Positions 20,406 through 31,529 of a stretch of 64,000 nucleotides of DNA are shown in pieces (within the stretch, counting starts at the first letter, position 1; the number at the start of each line of letters is the position of its first letter). This stretch comes from Colwellia sp. M166 (lineage in GTDB: Bacteria > Pseudomonadota > Gammaproteobacteria > Enterobacterales > Alteromonadaceae). The stretch covers positions 1,488,001-1,552,000 of the forward strand of contig NZ_CP040755.1 of the NCBI RefSeq assembly GCF_024585285.1, in the 5' to 3' direction. Under the pieces are notes generated by a model. The model was not told where the DNA came from, made no database searches, and was given only the letters and a program-made list of their open reading frames with translations. Made by a program: the position numbers and the translations under genes.

Positions 20406-23400
20406 ATGAATTTTTCTCACTTTTTTATTCAACGCCCGATTTTTGCGGCGGTATTGTCACTGATCATCTTGATCGGTGGTGGTATTTCATTATTTCAATT
20501 ACCGGTTAGCGAATACCCAGAAGTTGTCCCGCCGACCGTTGTTGTCACTGCCAGTTATCCAGGTGCCAACCCAACGGTTATTGCACAAACGGTGGCAACA
20601 CCGCTCGAGCAAGAAATTAACGGCACTGAAAACATGCTTTATATGTTTTCACAAGCGACCAGCGATGGCCGTATGACATTAACAGTTACCTTTGCCCTAG
20701 GTACTGATTTAGACCGAGCACAAGTGCAAGTACAAAACCGTGTTAACAGTGCCTTGCCGCGTTTACCTGAAGAAGTACAACGCTTAGGTGTGGTTGCTGA
20801 AAAATCATCACCTGATTTAACTATGGTAGTGCATTTATACTCACCCGAAAAAACCCATGATACGGCGTACTTATCTAACTATGCCGATCTAAACATTAAA
20901 GATGAAATTGCCCGTTTATCTGGCGTTGGCGATATTCGTTTATTTGGTGGCGGTAAATACGCCATGCGCGTATGGCTAAACCCAGATGCCTTGGCATCAC
21001 GTGAATTAACAGCAACAGATGTAGTAGCCGCATTACGTGCTCAAAACCAACAAGTTGCTGCAGGTAGTTTAGGCGCACAACCTATCTCTAACGATAGCCA
21101 ATTTCAAATATTGTTAAACGTTAAAGGCCGTTTAAACAATATCGAAGAATTTGAACAAGTTATTATCAAAGTGGGAGACCAAGGCCAATTAACGCGTTTA
21201 TCTGATATTGCTCGTGTTGAATTAGGGCAAGACTCATATTCACTTCGAGCTGAACTTGATAACCAACCAGCACTCGCTATGCCTATTTTCCAACGTCCGG
21301 GTTCAAACGCAATTGAGCTTTCTGATCAAGTACGTGAAACCATGGCACGCTTAGCAAATGATTTTCCAGCCGGTGTTGAATACGACATAGTGTACGACCC
21401 AACAGTTTTCGTTCGCGGCTCTATTGATGCGGTTATTACCACTTTATTAGAAGCAATTGCCTTAGTTGTTATTGTTGTTATCGTATTCTTACAAACCTGG
21501 CGGGCATCGATCATTCCATTAATTGCCGTGCCTATTTCACTGATTGGTACCTTTGCCGTGATGCAATGGTTAGGGGTGTCGATTAATACCCTATCGCTAT
21601 TTGGCTTAGTTTTAGCGATCGGTATCGTGGTCGATGATGCCATTGTGGTGGTGGAGAATGTTGAACGTAATATCGAAAAAGGTTTATCGCCACTAGAAGC
21701 AACGCGTGTTGCGATGAGCGAAGTAACCGGCCCTATTATTGCCATTGCCTTAGTATTAAGTGCGGTATTTATTCCAACCGCTTTTATTACCGGTTTATCA
21801 GGACAGTTTTATAAGCAATTTGCTTTAACTATCACGATTTCAACGATTATTTCAGCCTTTAATTCACTGACCTTGTCGCCAGCGTTAGCAGCTTTGTTAT
21901 TAAAACCGCATGACGCAAAACCAGACGCCTTTACGCGTTTGTTGAATAAATTGTTTGGTCGTTGGTTATTTGAACCCTTCAACCGAGTATTTAATCGCGG
22001 TGCAAATGGCTATGAAAAACTCGTACAGAAACTTATCCGTATGACCGTTGTTGTGATGGTGGCTTATATCGCTTTAGTGGGCGGTACAATTAAATTATTT
22101 GATGCTGTGCCTGGTGGCTTTATTCCACAACAAGATAAACAATATTTAGTATCTATTGCCCAATTACCTGATGCTGCCAGTCTTGATCGTACGCAAGATG
22201 TACTGGCACAAATGCAAAAAATTGCCTTAGAAGTGCCAGGGGTTGCCCACACGGTTGCCTTTCCAGGCTTATCCGTGAATGGTTTTACCAATAGTCCGAA
22301 CAGCGGTATTGTTTTTACGCCATTAGATGCTTTTGCCGATAGAACAGATCCCAGCCAGTCTGCCATGGCGATTGCCGCGCAGTTAAATCAACGTTTTGCC
22401 GCTATTGATGAAGCCTTCGTTGCAGTATTTCCGCCGCCGCCAATTCAAGGCTTAGGTACAACCGGTGGTTTTAAACTACAAATTGAAGATAGAGCAAACA
22501 AAGGCTTTGAAACCTTGTTCAATAGCTTACAAGCGGTTATTGGTAAAGCACAACAAGATCCTGCTTTAATGGGGCTTTACTCAAGTTTTCGTATTCAAGT
22601 ACCACAAATGGATATTGATATTGATCGTGAGCAAGCGCTTATTCAAGGCATCCCATTAAATGAAGTATTTGACGCTTTACAGATTTACTTAGGCTCTGTT
22701 TATGTCAACGATTTCAACATATTTGGCCGAACTTACCAAGTTAACGCCCAGGCCGATGCAGATTATCGTCAAGACCCTGCGCAAATTCTGAACCTAAAAG
22801 TACGCAATCGCGCAGGTAACATGGTGCCACTCGGCTCGGTATTAACCGTCACACCGACGATTGGTCCAGACCGTGTGATGCATTATAACGGTTATCCAAG
22901 TGCTGAGCTTAATGGTAGCCCAGCACCGGGTTACAGTTCAGACCAAGCACAACTGGCTATTGAAAAAGTACTAGCAGAAGTATTGCCTGCTGGCATTGAA
23001 TATGAGTGGACCGAAGTCACCTACCAACAAGTACTGGCGGGTAATACCATGGTTTATATCTTCCCATTAGTGGTGCTACTAGTCTTTATGGTACTCGCCG
23101 CTCAATATGAGAGCTTGCGCTTACCACTGGCAATTATTTTAATTGTCCCTATGACTATTTTCTCTGCCTTACTTGGCGTTTGGTTTGTCGGTTCAGATAA
23201 TAATATATTTACCCAAATTGCTTTGATAGTACTGGTCGCCTTAGCCTCGAAAAATGCGATATTGATGGTCGAATTTGCCAAAGATAGACACGACTCAGGT
23301 TTATCACATTTAGCAGCAATACTTGAGGCTTGTCGTATGCGTTTACGCCCAATTTTAATGACCTCAATTGCCTTTACTGCCGGTGTTGTGCCACTGGTAT

Positions 23401-23558
23401 TAGCAACAGGTGCCGGGGCAGAAATGCGTCACGCCATGGGTAACGCCGTATTTTCGGGCATGATTGGTGTCACGGTATTTGGCTTATTGTTCACCCCCGT
23501 TTTTTACATGCTAGTAACCCGTAAGAAAGCAAAAACACAGGAGTTGTCTGATGATTAA
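20406..23558 (+). CDS. RND multidrug efflux transporter, HAE1 family
   Basis: A 1050-aa inner-membrane proton/drug antiporter of the AcrB/MexF type. It opens with MNFSHFFIQRPIFAAVLSL and the first membrane helix. The central motif GLVLAIGIVVDDAIVVVENV carries the two Asp of the proton relay, and TM10 has ALASKNAILMVEFAKD with the conserved Lys. Length and 12-helix layout are typical of the family. The stop overlaps the start of the outer-membrane factor by 8 bp. The substrates are unknown; similarity of outline to MexF suggests amphiphilic drugs or biocides. Confidence 0.95.
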   Translation: MNFSHFFIQRPIFAAVLSLIILIGGGISLFQLPVSEYPEVVPPTVVVTASYPGANPTVIAQTVATPLEQEINGTENMLYMFSQATSDGRMTLTVTFALGTDLDRAQVQVQNRVNSALPRLPEEVQRLGVVAEKSSPDLTMVVHLYSPEKTHDTAYLSNYADLNIKDEIARLSGVGDIRLFGGGKYAMRVWLNPDALASRELTATDVVAALRAQNQQVAAGSLGAQPISNDSQFQILLNVKGRLNNIEEFEQVIIKVGDQGQLTRLSDIARVELGQDSYSLRAELDNQPALAMPIFQRPGSNAIELSDQVRETMARLANDFPAGVEYDIVYDPTVFVRGSIDAVITTLLEAIALVVIVVIVFLQTWRASIIPLIAVPISLIGTFAVMQWLGVSINTLSLFGLVLAIGIVVDDAIVVVENVERNIEKGLSPLEATRVAMSEVTGPIIAIALVLSAVFIPTAFITGLSGQFYKQFALTITISTIISAFNSLTLSPALAALLLKPHDAKPDAFTRLLNKLFGRWLFEPFNRVFNRGANGYEKLVQKLIRMTVVVMVAYIALVGGTIKLFDAVPGGFIPQQDKQYLVSIAQLPDAASLDRTQDVLAQMQKIALEVPGVAHTVAFPGLSVNGFTNSPNSGIVFTPLDAFADRTDPSQSAMAIAAQLNQRFAAIDEAFVAVFPPPPIQGLGTTGGFKLQIEDRANKGFETLFNSLQAVIGKAQQDPALMGLYSSFRIQVPQMDIDIDREQALIQGIPLNEVFDALQIYLGSVYVNDFNIFGRTYQVNAQADADYRQDPAQILNLKVRNRAGNMVPLGSVLTVTPTIGPDRVMHYNGYPSAELNGSPAPGYSSDQAQLAIEKVLAEVLPAGIEYEWTEVTYQQVLAGNTMVYIFPLVVLLVFMVLAAQYESLRLPLAIILIVPMTIFSALLGVWFVGSDNNIFTQIALIVLVALASKNAILMVEFAKDRHDSGLSHLAAILEACRMRLRPILMTSIAFTAGVVPLVLATGAGAEMRHAMGNAVFSGMIGVTVFGLLFTPVFYMLVTRKKAKTQELSDD

Positions 23559-24963
23559 CTTGCTACAGAAAAAGCTTAAATCCAGCCTCGCTGCCCGTGC
23601 GGTGATAATAACGATATTGTTATCTGGCTGTGCAAGTAAAATTGATACGGCAAATGAACAAAACTTAGTGAGTGACTTTGTCGCTAAAGCAAATATTGCC
23701 GGAGAGCTAAGCGGTAAAAATGAAACGAACTGGTGGCAAAAGCTTGATTCAAGCCAACTTAATCAATTAGTTACTGATGCATTAGCGAATAATCACAACT
23801 TACACACCAGTCAATTAACCCTGAAAAGTGCTTTAGCGCGGTTAGGTGAACAACAAGCGCAATACCTACCGCAAGGTGGTGTTGAAATTGGTGCTCAGCG
23901 TAGTGGCTTAGGTGCAACAAACGCTCGCCAGTCAAGTGCTAATTTAGCGCTCAATTGGCAGTTGGATTTATTTGGTCGTATTACCGCCTTAGTTGATGCC
24001 GCCAATGCTTCAGCCATGAGCCAAGCCGAAAAAGTGCGTTTATTACAAATTGAAGTGGTTTCATCAGTGGTTAAAGGCTTTGTAAGTTATCAAGGTAATG
24101 TTGAAAAACAACATATCCTTACTTTGCAAATAGAAGCCTTAAGACAAAGTATTGAGGTGCTACAAGCGCGTGTTGACGAAGGTGTTGCCAACGATCTCGA
24201 CTTAAATCGAACCATGGCGCAACTTAGACAACAACAAGCCTTAATGCCAGCAATTGAATACGCTAAGTACCGAGATTTATCAACATTGGCGGTATTAACC
24301 GGTCGTTTAGCACAAGAGCTGAAATTAACCAACGAGCAAGCTATTTTACAGCATGAGTTTAGTGTTTCCTTAAGCGAGCCAAATAAAGCCATTGCGCTAA
24401 GGCCAGATATTAGCCGCGCACTTTATGACTTTAGCCAAGCCAATAGCTTAAGTGTTTCAGCCAGCAAAGCATTATTGCCTGATATTAGTTTAACCAGCTT
24501 TGCTGGTGTCGTCAGCATAGGTAGCAATGGTTTTAGCGATACTCAGCAACAATGGCAAGTTGCACCACAATTACAGTGGTCACTACTGAGTTACCCTGCC
24601 TTGTTAGCACAACGAGATGCCCAACAGTTTTTAACGCAAGCAGCCTATAGTGATTATCAACAAGTGGTGTTAAGTGCCCTGAGTGAAAGTGAACTTGCTT
24701 TACAGTTTTTGCTCAATCAAGCGCAGAAGCAAGAGTTTTCAGAACAGCGTTATCACTTTGCTAATAAAGCATTTCTCCAAGCAAATGCCATGTACGAAGA
24801 AGGTCAAATACCTTACTTAGAGTTGTTAGATGCCCGTCAGGATGTTTTAATAGCACAAGAAAATGCTGTTGATTCAACGATTTCTTCTTTGCTTGCTAAA
24901 GTAAATGCTTACCAGTCATTTAACGGGCAATGGAGCTATGCGTTAAGCACACCTAACAGATAG
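23551..24963 (+). CDS. Outer-membrane efflux factor, TolC/OprN-like lipoprotein
   Basis: A 470-aa NodT-type outer-membrane channel of the RND pump. It has a lipobox (ITILLSGC) at the N-terminus, the conserved WWQKLDSSQLNQLVTDAL opening, long Gln/Ala/Leu-rich coiled-coil helices and the paired motif ANLALNWQLDLFGRI ... PQLQWSLLSYPAL. The start overlaps the transporter gene by 8 bp and is coupled to it. It completes a self-contained tripartite pump. Confidence 0.93.
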   Translation: MINLLQKKLKSSLAARAVIITILLSGCASKIDTANEQNLVSDFVAKANIAGELSGKNETNWWQKLDSSQLNQLVTDALANNHNLHTSQLTLKSALARLGEQQAQYLPQGGVEIGAQRSGLGATNARQSSANLALNWQLDLFGRITALVDAANASAMSQAEKVRLLQIEVVSSVVKGFVSYQGNVEKQHILTLQIEALRQSIEVLQARVDEGVANDLDLNRTMAQLRQQQALMPAIEYAKYRDLSTLAVLTGRLAQELKLTNEQAILQHEFSVSLSEPNKAIALRPDISRALYDFSQANSLSVSASKALLPDISLTSFAGVVSIGSNGFSDTQQQWQVAPQLQWSLLSYPALLAQRDAQQFLTQAAYSDYQQVVLSALSESELALQFLLNQAQKQEFSEQRYHFANKAFLQANAMYEEGQIPYLELLDARQDVLIAQENAVDSTISSLLAKVNAYQSFNGQWSYALSTPNR

Positions 24964-24973
24964 AGATATTTTG

Positions 24974-25999
24974 ATGCTAGATACTGATATTTTACCTAAT
25001 GACATTATCGCTAAAACTATGCGCGCCATTGTTTTACCCGAAGCCAATGAACAGATTCGATTAGAAAATGTTCAACTGAATGTACCGCAATGCCGTGATA
25101 ATGAATTATTGATCAAGATAGAGTATGTTGGCCTTAACCCGTTAGATGCAGAATATGCAAAAACAGGTTTTTGCCATTGGCAGTACCCACATATACTTGG
25201 CTTAGATGCCGTTGGTGTTGTTGTTGATGCAGCCAAAGGCATTTATCCCACTATGGGTACTCGTGTTATGTGGCATGCCAGTATGGGTGAGCAAGGTGTA
25301 CTCAGTGAATACGCTAAAGTGCCAAACTATGCGGTCTCTGTCGTGCCTGAGGGCATTAGTTCAGAGCATGCTGCAGCTTTACCTTGCGCGGGTATGACGG
25401 CGCTAATTTCACTCGACAAGTTACAAATTACCGAAGGTGATACCTTATTGATCGACGGTGGCGCTGGTGCTGTTGGTCAAATTGCCATTCAATTTGCTAA
25501 ACAGCGTGGTGCTGATGTTTTTACCACAGCAGCCAAACGTAACCATAAATTAGTCAAATCATTAGGCGCCGATGTCGTTTTTGATTATCAAGACAAAAAA
25601 CTTTGTCAAAAAATACGCCATGAATTAGGACCACAAGGGTTTGATGCGGTACTTGATGCTATTGGTGGTGATGCGACGCGACGCAATATTGAATTAATGC
25701 GTTTTTGTGGTCATATTGCTTGTTTAAAGCCATTGCCAAATTTTGAACAAGAATTACTTTTTAGAAAAGCACCTAACATTAGTATTGTCTCACTTGCTGG
25801 TGCTTGGCTTGCCAACAGCTTATGCGCACAACAACGCATGAGTTTTATGAGTAAGTTGTTGCTTGAAGACTTAGCAAAAGGTGACTTAACCGTGCCGGAA
25901 GTGAGCCTAGTTGAATTTAATGCTGAACATATTTCTGCCGCATTGAATAAACAACTGGCTGGAGGTTTTACCGGTAAACAAGTGGTGAAAGTAAGCTAA
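24974..25999 (+). CDS. MDR-superfamily NAD(P)H-dependent alcohol dehydrogenase / quinone oxidoreductase
   Basis: A 341-aa medium-chain dehydrogenase/reductase. The GroES-like domain has VGLNPLDAEYAKTG and HILGLDAVGVV. The Rossmann domain has the nucleotide-binding motif LLIDGGAGAVGQIAIQFAK. It lacks the catalytic zinc ligands of true alcohol dehydrogenases and ends GFTGKQVVKVS, so it is likely a quinone oxidoreductase-like enzyme. I place the start at the ATG at 24974; a TTG one codon earlier is also possible. It starts about 10 bp after the efflux operon and is probably its last gene, as oxidoreductases often are in MexT-like regulons. Confidence 0.82.
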   Translation: MLDTDILPNDIIAKTMRAIVLPEANEQIRLENVQLNVPQCRDNELLIKIEYVGLNPLDAEYAKTGFCHWQYPHILGLDAVGVVVDAAKGIYPTMGTRVMWHASMGEQGVLSEYAKVPNYAVSVVPEGISSEHAAALPCAGMTALISLDKLQITEGDTLLIDGGAGAVGQIAIQFAKQRGADVFTTAAKRNHKLVKSLGADVVFDYQDKKLCQKIRHELGPQGFDAVLDAIGGDATRRNIELMRFCGHIACLKPLPNFEQELLFRKAPNISIVSLAGAWLANSLCAQQRMSFMSKLLLEDLAKGDLTVPEVSLVEFNAEHISAALNKQLAGGFTGKQVVKVS

Positions 26000-26115
26000 A
26001 ATGGCAATATTCGTCTCGTTCAAGGTAATATTGCTCTTCTGTAACACGATTAACAGCTTGCACAGCTAAATACTGATGATATAAACCAAGCGATTGAACT
26101 TATTTGTTTTGGTTT

Positions 26116-28530
26116 TTATTGCTTCACTTTATTTAAAATAAAATCTTTAAAGTCGCTAGCAAACATAGGCTTTGCAATATGATAGCCTTGACCAACATCA
26201 CAGCCAATTTCTTTTAGCTTTTGATATTGTTCTTCTGTTTCAATACCTTCAGCTGTGGTTTTTATTTTTAATGTTTTCGCTAAATTAACCACAGCATCTA
26301 ATATCAATACTTTATTGCCCACTTCGTTCAAATCATCAACAAAGCTTTTATCTATTTTCAAGTAATCTAAAGAAAATTGATGTAAATAGCTAAGCGATGA
26401 GAAACCGGTGCCGAAATCATCCAGCGCTACAGGAATATTAATACTTTTCAAAATCGCTAAATTTTTCTTCACCGCATCAATATTTAAGATCAAACTTTCT
26501 TCGGTAATTTCTATACATAAGTGACTGGTGAAAGCGGCGACTTGCTGATGCTCAGCTTGTAAATAAGTAATAAAGTCTTGCGATGCAAACCCTGATGTGG
26601 AGACATTAACATTGAGTTTAAATTGTTCTGGTAGCCAAGTATTCCAGTGGCTGAGGTTATTTAGCGCCAGCTTAAGCATATAAAGATCGAGTTGAATAAT
26701 TTGTCCTGACTTTTCTAAAGTTGGAATAAAAACATCTGGAAATAACAGCCCTAATTTAGGATGTTGCCAGCGCACTAAAATTTCGGCGCCAATAACGGCA
26801 TCGCTCTCAAAGTCAATTAAGGGTTGATAGCTACCAATAAATTCTTGATTTTTAATCGCCTTATCAAAATCATACTCAAGTTTCACATTACTTGATTTCT
26901 TTTGTTCTTCAAGCGTTTCAAAAAAAACATACTGGTTACGCCCTTTTAGCTTAGCTTGATACATCGCATGATCGGCATCAATCAATAATTGTTCCGCACT
27001 ATCACGGCTCTCACTATAAGTTGCGATCCCGATACTGACACTACTGAAGATGGTCAAACCATCAATATTAAAAGCTCCCGTCATAGCGACAATAATATTT
27101 TCAGTAATTCGACAAATAGCCTCATGGTCAATTTTTCCATCAAGCAATATGGCAAATTCATCACCACCTAATCTAGCCAAGGTATCGGTGTTTCTTAACG
27201 TAGTCGTAATCGCGTTTACGATAGCAATAAGTAATTTATCGCCAACATGATGGCCATAGCTGTCATTAATTTGTTTAAACCTATCGACATCAATAAACAG
27301 TATCGCTATGTTGTCGAGACGATTATTCTGGCAATGTAGAAAAGCATGTTGAATGCGGTCTTGAAATAATGAACGATTAGGCAAGCACGTTAAAGGATCA
27401 TGTAATGCTAAAAACTGCAGTTTCTGTTGGGCTTCCATTCTTTCAATCGCATTATTGATATGCTTAGCGACAAAAGATAACAGTTGCTTGTCTTTTTCTT
27501 GGAATAAAAAATCAGTGCTGTAACTTTGTACCACCACAATACCTTTATTATCACCTTTACCGAAAGGCACACCGAGCCAAGCTTTAGGAATACTCCCTAA
27601 AATATAGAGTTCCTTGTTATCGAGCATTCTTTGAATGTCTTTTTCATATAACAAAAAAGGCTTGTCTTTTGATAAGGTATAACCGGTAATACTTAAATTA
27701 TTGGGATCAATAGCGACCTTTTCAAATATCTTTCCTTGATCAAACTCATCAAAAGCATCTTGGTCTAACTCATCAACAGCATAAGGAAACTCAATAGTTT
27801 TGCCATTATCTTTAAGCAAAGCGACAAAAAAATTTTTAGCAAAAGTTAAACGACCAATACATTGATGTAAATGACGATAAAACTCACCAATAGTTTTAGT
27901 TTTAAAAGTAAGCTCAGCAATCTCAAATAAAGCATCTTGAATTTTATTGGAATATTCTAAATTATCAATGATTTCTTCTAAACCGTCGACCTTAATGATT
28001 TGAGATATTTTTATTGCGGTAATCGAGGCTAATGCGGTCAGTGTTCTCAAGTGATATTCAGTGTAAAAGTCAACTTGGGTATGTTCGGAATCAATAACAC
28101 CTAATAATTGCTCTTTGAATAAAATAGGCACAGCCAACTCGGAAAGCGTGGTTTCGTCGTCAACAATATAGCTTTCAAATTCACGCGTGTCTTTTACTAA
28201 AATGGCTTTTTTAGTGGCGGCTACTTTACCAATAACACCTTGATTGAAAGGAATAATCATCGAATTTGATGAGGTATCTCTTATTTGAGTATTGCTAAAC
28301 TTAGCTTCGCCGACTGATGTTTTTTTATCAAAGCCCGACATGCGACTTAAGGTTTCGCCCCCTGTATCTAAGGTGTAGATAACTGCATCATCAAAGCCAA
28401 GTTTTTCAACAATATTCTGTGCCAAATATTGCCAAACCTCATTAGGGGTATTGAGCAATAGAATATCGGTAGCAAACTGATTGGTAATCGTTAAGCTTTT
28501 TATCGTTTGTGATTTAGAGAGTTCAGACAA
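26116..28530 (-). CDS. GAF-GAF-GGDEF-EAL cyclic-di-GMP turnover protein
   Basis: An 804-aa soluble signalling protein. Two N-terminal GAF-like sensor domains (about residues 15-180 and 190-375) precede a diguanylate cyclase domain with an intact active site RLGGDEFAIL, and a phosphodiesterase domain with GAEILVRWQHP (E in the EAL position), NVNVS, DDFGTGFSSLSYL and LKIDKSFV. Most catalytic residues of both domains are visible, so it may be bifunctional. No transmembrane helix is seen, so it is cytoplasmic. It is monocistronic. Confidence 0.92.
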   Translation of the reverse strand: MSELSKSQTIKSLTITNQFATDILLLNTPNEVWQYLAQNIVEKLGFDDAVIYTLDTGGETLSRMSGFDKKTSVGEAKFSNTQIRDTSSNSMIIPFNQGVIGKVAATKKAILVKDTREFESYIVDDETTLSELAVPILFKEQLLGVIDSEHTQVDFYTEYHLRTLTALASITAIKISQIIKVDGLEEIIDNLEYSNKIQDALFEIAELTFKTKTIGEFYRHLHQCIGRLTFAKNFFVALLKDNGKTIEFPYAVDELDQDAFDEFDQGKIFEKVAIDPNNLSITGYTLSKDKPFLLYEKDIQRMLDNKELYILGSIPKAWLGVPFGKGDNKGIVVVQSYSTDFLFQEKDKQLLSFVAKHINNAIERMEAQQKLQFLALHDPLTCLPNRSLFQDRIQHAFLHCQNNRLDNIAILFIDVDRFKQINDSYGHHVGDKLLIAIVNAITTTLRNTDTLARLGGDEFAILLDGKIDHEAICRITENIIVAMTGAFNIDGLTIFSSVSIGIATYSESRDSAEQLLIDADHAMYQAKLKGRNQYVFFETLEEQKKSSNVKLEYDFDKAIKNQEFIGSYQPLIDFESDAVIGAEILVRWQHPKLGLLFPDVFIPTLEKSGQIIQLDLYMLKLALNNLSHWNTWLPEQFKLNVNVSTSGFASQDFITYLQAEHQQVAAFTSHLCIEITEESLILNIDAVKKNLAILKSINIPVALDDFGTGFSSLSYLHQFSLDYLKIDKSFVDDLNEVGNKVLILDAVVNLAKTLKIKTTAEGIETEEQYQKLKEIGCDVGQGYHIAKPMFASDFKDFILNKVKQ

Positions 28531-28853
28531 AATTTACTGCCTACAAAAGTTATGGCAAAAATACAGTGCTTCGGTCGTTAAGCCATTTCAACGCGAAGCG
28601 TTTACTTTAAGTAGAACAAATTTTTAGCACAGTGTCTATTTTAGCTCAAATTTTGATAAGGCTTTCAGATGATTAACGTAAAAATATTGGTACTCTTAAT
28701 TTTTTATAGTAGAAAAGTACGGAGGATTTTCTTAACTGTCTTTATTAAAATACAGCAAAAAAAGGCAATAACATAAAATGTTATTGCCTCTAACCTAACT
28801 AAAACAAACTAAAACAAACTAAAAACTGCGTGGTATGTTATTCAACACTCTCG
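28531..28853. other. Intergenic region with a terminator
   Basis: About 320 bp upstream of the GGDEF/EAL gene and downstream of the chemoreceptor gene. It contains the chemoreceptor terminator (28757-28788). A TTTAGCTCAAATTTTG-type AT-rich promoter region is likely but not certain. No gene is seen. Confidence 0.4.
28757..28788 (-). terminator. Intrinsic terminator of the chemoreceptor gene
   Basis: The stem GGCAATAACA/TGTTATTGCC with loop TAAAA is followed on the minus strand by a run of seven T. It lies about 65 bp beyond the stop of the chemoreceptor gene. Confidence 0.85.
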
Positions 28854-30989
28854 TTAGTTTTTACTGGTTTTAAGTTTACTCAGCACATTTTCTAGCTCAA
28901 TAATATCAGTATTAATAATCATCGCACTTTGCTTAGACGCTTCGGATAAAATCAGCACTTCCTTAGTGGCATCTCCGACAATCACCATATTTCTATTTAA
29001 CTCTTCAGACACTTGGCTTTGTTCCTCTGCCGCTGCCGCTATTTGAATGATATGCTGAGTAACTTCGCCAATTTGAAGCACAGTTTCTTTCATTTTAACA
29101 AAGGCGGCATTAGATTTAGATGCGGCGGCTTGAGCCTTTTCAGTACCTTGCTCAATAAGATTTACTGTCGTGGTCACTTCTTCCTGTAATGAAGAAATAA
29201 CTTGTGATATTTCATCAACAGAATCCGCCGTTTTAGATGCTAGGGCTCTTACTTCATCTGCAACGACACTGAAACCTCGACCATGTTCACCAGCTCTAGC
29301 GGCTTCAATGGCAGCATTTAAAGCCAGTAAGTTGGTTTGATCAGCAATCGCACTAATAACGTCTAATATTTTTCTGATATCTTCACTACGCATTGACACT
29401 GCTTTTACTGCATCTGTAGCAGTTGCCATCTCGTTCGACAACGTGGTAATTTCAGTGGTAGCCAAGGAAACGTCAGATTCTGTGCCTTTAATTGAGTGAC
29501 TTGCGGCGTCAGCATTGGTTGCAGCATTAGAGGCAGTAGTGGCAACTTCAGATGCTGTTGCTGACATCTCAGTAATGGCCGTAACAATGCTATTAACTTC
29601 CATCTCTTGAAGAGATATTTGTGCATGGGTTTGTTCAGCGTTGTGCTTACTTTCTTCACTTTGCTCAAGCACCATTTGCCCTGATTTTTTTGCTTGCTCT
29701 AATAAATCTCTAACGGTTTCTCTAAACTGGTTAAAGGCGACACTCAAGCTAATTAACTCAGCATGTGAATGCACCTGAAGCTCTTGCGTTAAGTCACCAC
29801 CTTGACCAGCAAGCTCAGCCATTTTATCTGCTACAGCTTTCACTGGTTTAACAATACTTCGAGTAAAGAAGTTAACTAAAATTAAAGCAAAAATAGTAGA
29901 AACTAAGGCTAGCACAAGAAAGCTGATCAATATTTTATTAATAATTTCAGTAATATCATTAGAGATTTTAGCTACGGGTGACATAGCAATATTAATATCA
30001 ATACCAACAATTAAATGCCATTCATTATCTGCAAGATTAATTTTAATAGGCCGAACAACGTACAATAAACCATCAATAACTATCGATTTATTTTGTCCAG
30101 AAATACTCAGCAACTCAGTACTGCTGTCGAGCGCTTCTTTAATTGGACGTGCCAAGCTATCTTCTTGTTCTGTAGCTGCCGCCAAAAACCCGTCCTGACT
30201 GACAATTAATACACTTGATTTACCACCATAAAGTGACGCTTTTAATTGTTGTGCTTTTTCTTGTAATATCGGTAAATTAAGATCGGATCCAACAACCCCC
30301 CTAAATTCTCCATTAGCAATTACAGGTACAACTAAACTCGTCATAAGTTCAGTATACCCAGGCCTAATTTCATATTTATAAGGGTTACTAATACAAGGCT
30401 TTAAACTTTCTTTTGAGCATATATACCATTGTGCTGCGCGGTTGCCAAACTCATCTAACGTTTCATCGTATTTTTCTGCTGAGTCGTCAACGATTTGCTG
30501 AGATATTTTATTATCTTGCTCTCGAAAAAAATAAACTTCTAAACTACCTGAGTTAGTAACAGAGTGACTATAACCTGAAGTGAAATTTGCATCCTCACCG
30601 TCAAACTTATCAGCATCAAACTGTGCATACATTGAAGAAACTTTGCTATACGACAAGCTATTTTTCACCATAGCTTCAACCTGCCCGCGACTATAAGGCT
30701 CTGGCAATTTACCTTCAATACTCGCAGCAAGCTGGTTCGCTAACTTATGCGGGTAAACGTAATTTTCATTGAAAACACTCGAAATATCAGCAGCAATTGC
30801 ACTAGATTTAGCAGCGACTGTTTGCTCAATTTGAGCTCTAACTTCAGTACTTACCCCTGAAACAATATCTTTTTCAGCATCATTTAAGGATATTGAACTC
30901 ACTAAAATAAAACTTAGCGACATTAAAATCAACAAGCCTCCAACCACTAGCAGTAACTTCAGGGATAAGCTTTTCTTTTGTAATAACAT
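28854..30989 (-). CDS. Methyl-accepting chemotaxis protein with dCache sensor
   Basis: A 711-aa transmembrane chemoreceptor. An N-terminal membrane helix (residues 8-30) is followed by a large periplasmic region of the dCache type (about 35-340), with [21 protein letters not shown] and [10 protein letters not shown] second helix (about 350-375), a HAMP domain and a cytoplasmic signalling domain follow, with the conserved hairpin tip [20 protein letters not shown] and [19 protein letters not shown]. No C-terminal CheR-binding pentapeptide is evident. dCache domains usually bind amino acids or organic acids; the ligand is unknown. Confidence 0.93.
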   Translation of the reverse strand: MLLQKKSLSLKLLLVVGGLLILMSLSFILVSSISLNDAEKDIVSGVSTEVRAQIEQTVAAKSSAIAADISSVFNENYVYPHKLANQLAASIEGKLPEPYSRGQVEAMVKNSLSYSKVSSMYAQFDADKFDGEDANFTSGYSHSVTNSGSLEVYFFREQDNKISQQIVDDSAEKYDETLDEFGNRAAQWYICSKESLKPCISNPYKYEIRPGYTELMTSLVVPVIANGEFRGVVGSDLNLPILQEKAQQLKASLYGGKSSVLIVSQDGFLAAATEQEDSLARPIKEALDSSTELLSISGQNKSIVIDGLLYVVRPIKINLADNEWHLIVGIDINIAMSPVAKISNDITEIINKILISFLVLALVSTIFALILVNFFTRSIVKPVKAVADKMAELAGQGGDLTQELQVHSHAELISLSVAFNQFRETVRDLLEQAKKSGQMVLEQSEESKHNAEQTHAQISLQEMEVNSIVTAITEMSATASEVATTASNAATNADAASHSIKGTESDVSLATTEITTLSNEMATATDAVKAVSMRSEDIRKILDVISAIADQTNLLALNAAIEAARAGEHGRGFSVVADEVRALASKTADSVDEISQVISSLQEEVTTTVNLIEQGTEKAQAAASKSNAAFVKMKETVLQIGEVTQHIIQIAAAAEEQSQVSEELNRNMVIVGDATKEVLILSEASKQSAMIINTDIIELENVLSKLKTSKN

Positions 30990-31529
30990 TTATTAACCTC
31001 AAATAAGATCAGGTCTTAGTAAACAGACCATGACACTTCAATATGTAGAATTTAGCTTAAAAAACGATATAGATTAGCTTATTAAAATCCATAGCATCTT
31101 GTACTTCGTTTTTATTCCAGTCCTTCGTGAAAAAGGCGTTAAGCTCTGCGTTATCTTAATGGATTTAAGTACTTATATTATGTTGGGAACATATAACCTT
31201 TGTATTAGTTTGAAAGCCACACTGCATTCCTAAAAATACGTCTTGAACGAGTTATATTAAATAACGCTGAAACACGTTATAAAGTATTATAGCTATATAT
31301 CATAAACATAACTAACCATAGTTAGATAAAGTCATTCTCGCCATATAAATTATGGCTTTGTTTATCCTAAATAACGAAAAATATTCAGAGCCAACTGAGT
31401 GCTGTTTTATGCGGCATAAAAAGGGGAATAACATCGCTGTTATTGCCCTTATGTAACAGCAATTAATTGAATCGATTCGTGATTTTTAGAGACTATATAG
31501 ATGGTATGTTGACATTAAAAATAAAGGAT
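30990..31529. other. Intergenic region, no gene seen apart from a terminator
   Basis: About 540 bp between the CadC-like gene end and the chemoreceptor start. The right part holds a terminator for the CadC-like gene (31423-31448). The left part should hold the chemoreceptor promoter. No gene is recognised. Confidence 0.45.
31423..31448. terminator. Intrinsic terminator, CadC-like gene
   Basis: The stem GGGGAATAACA/TGTTATTGCCC (one mismatch) has loop TCGC and an A-rich left flank that gives a T-tract on the minus strand. The same hairpin family (loop TCGC, arms GGGTAATAACA) occurs after the trypsin-ankyrin gene at 35340. Confidence 0.75.
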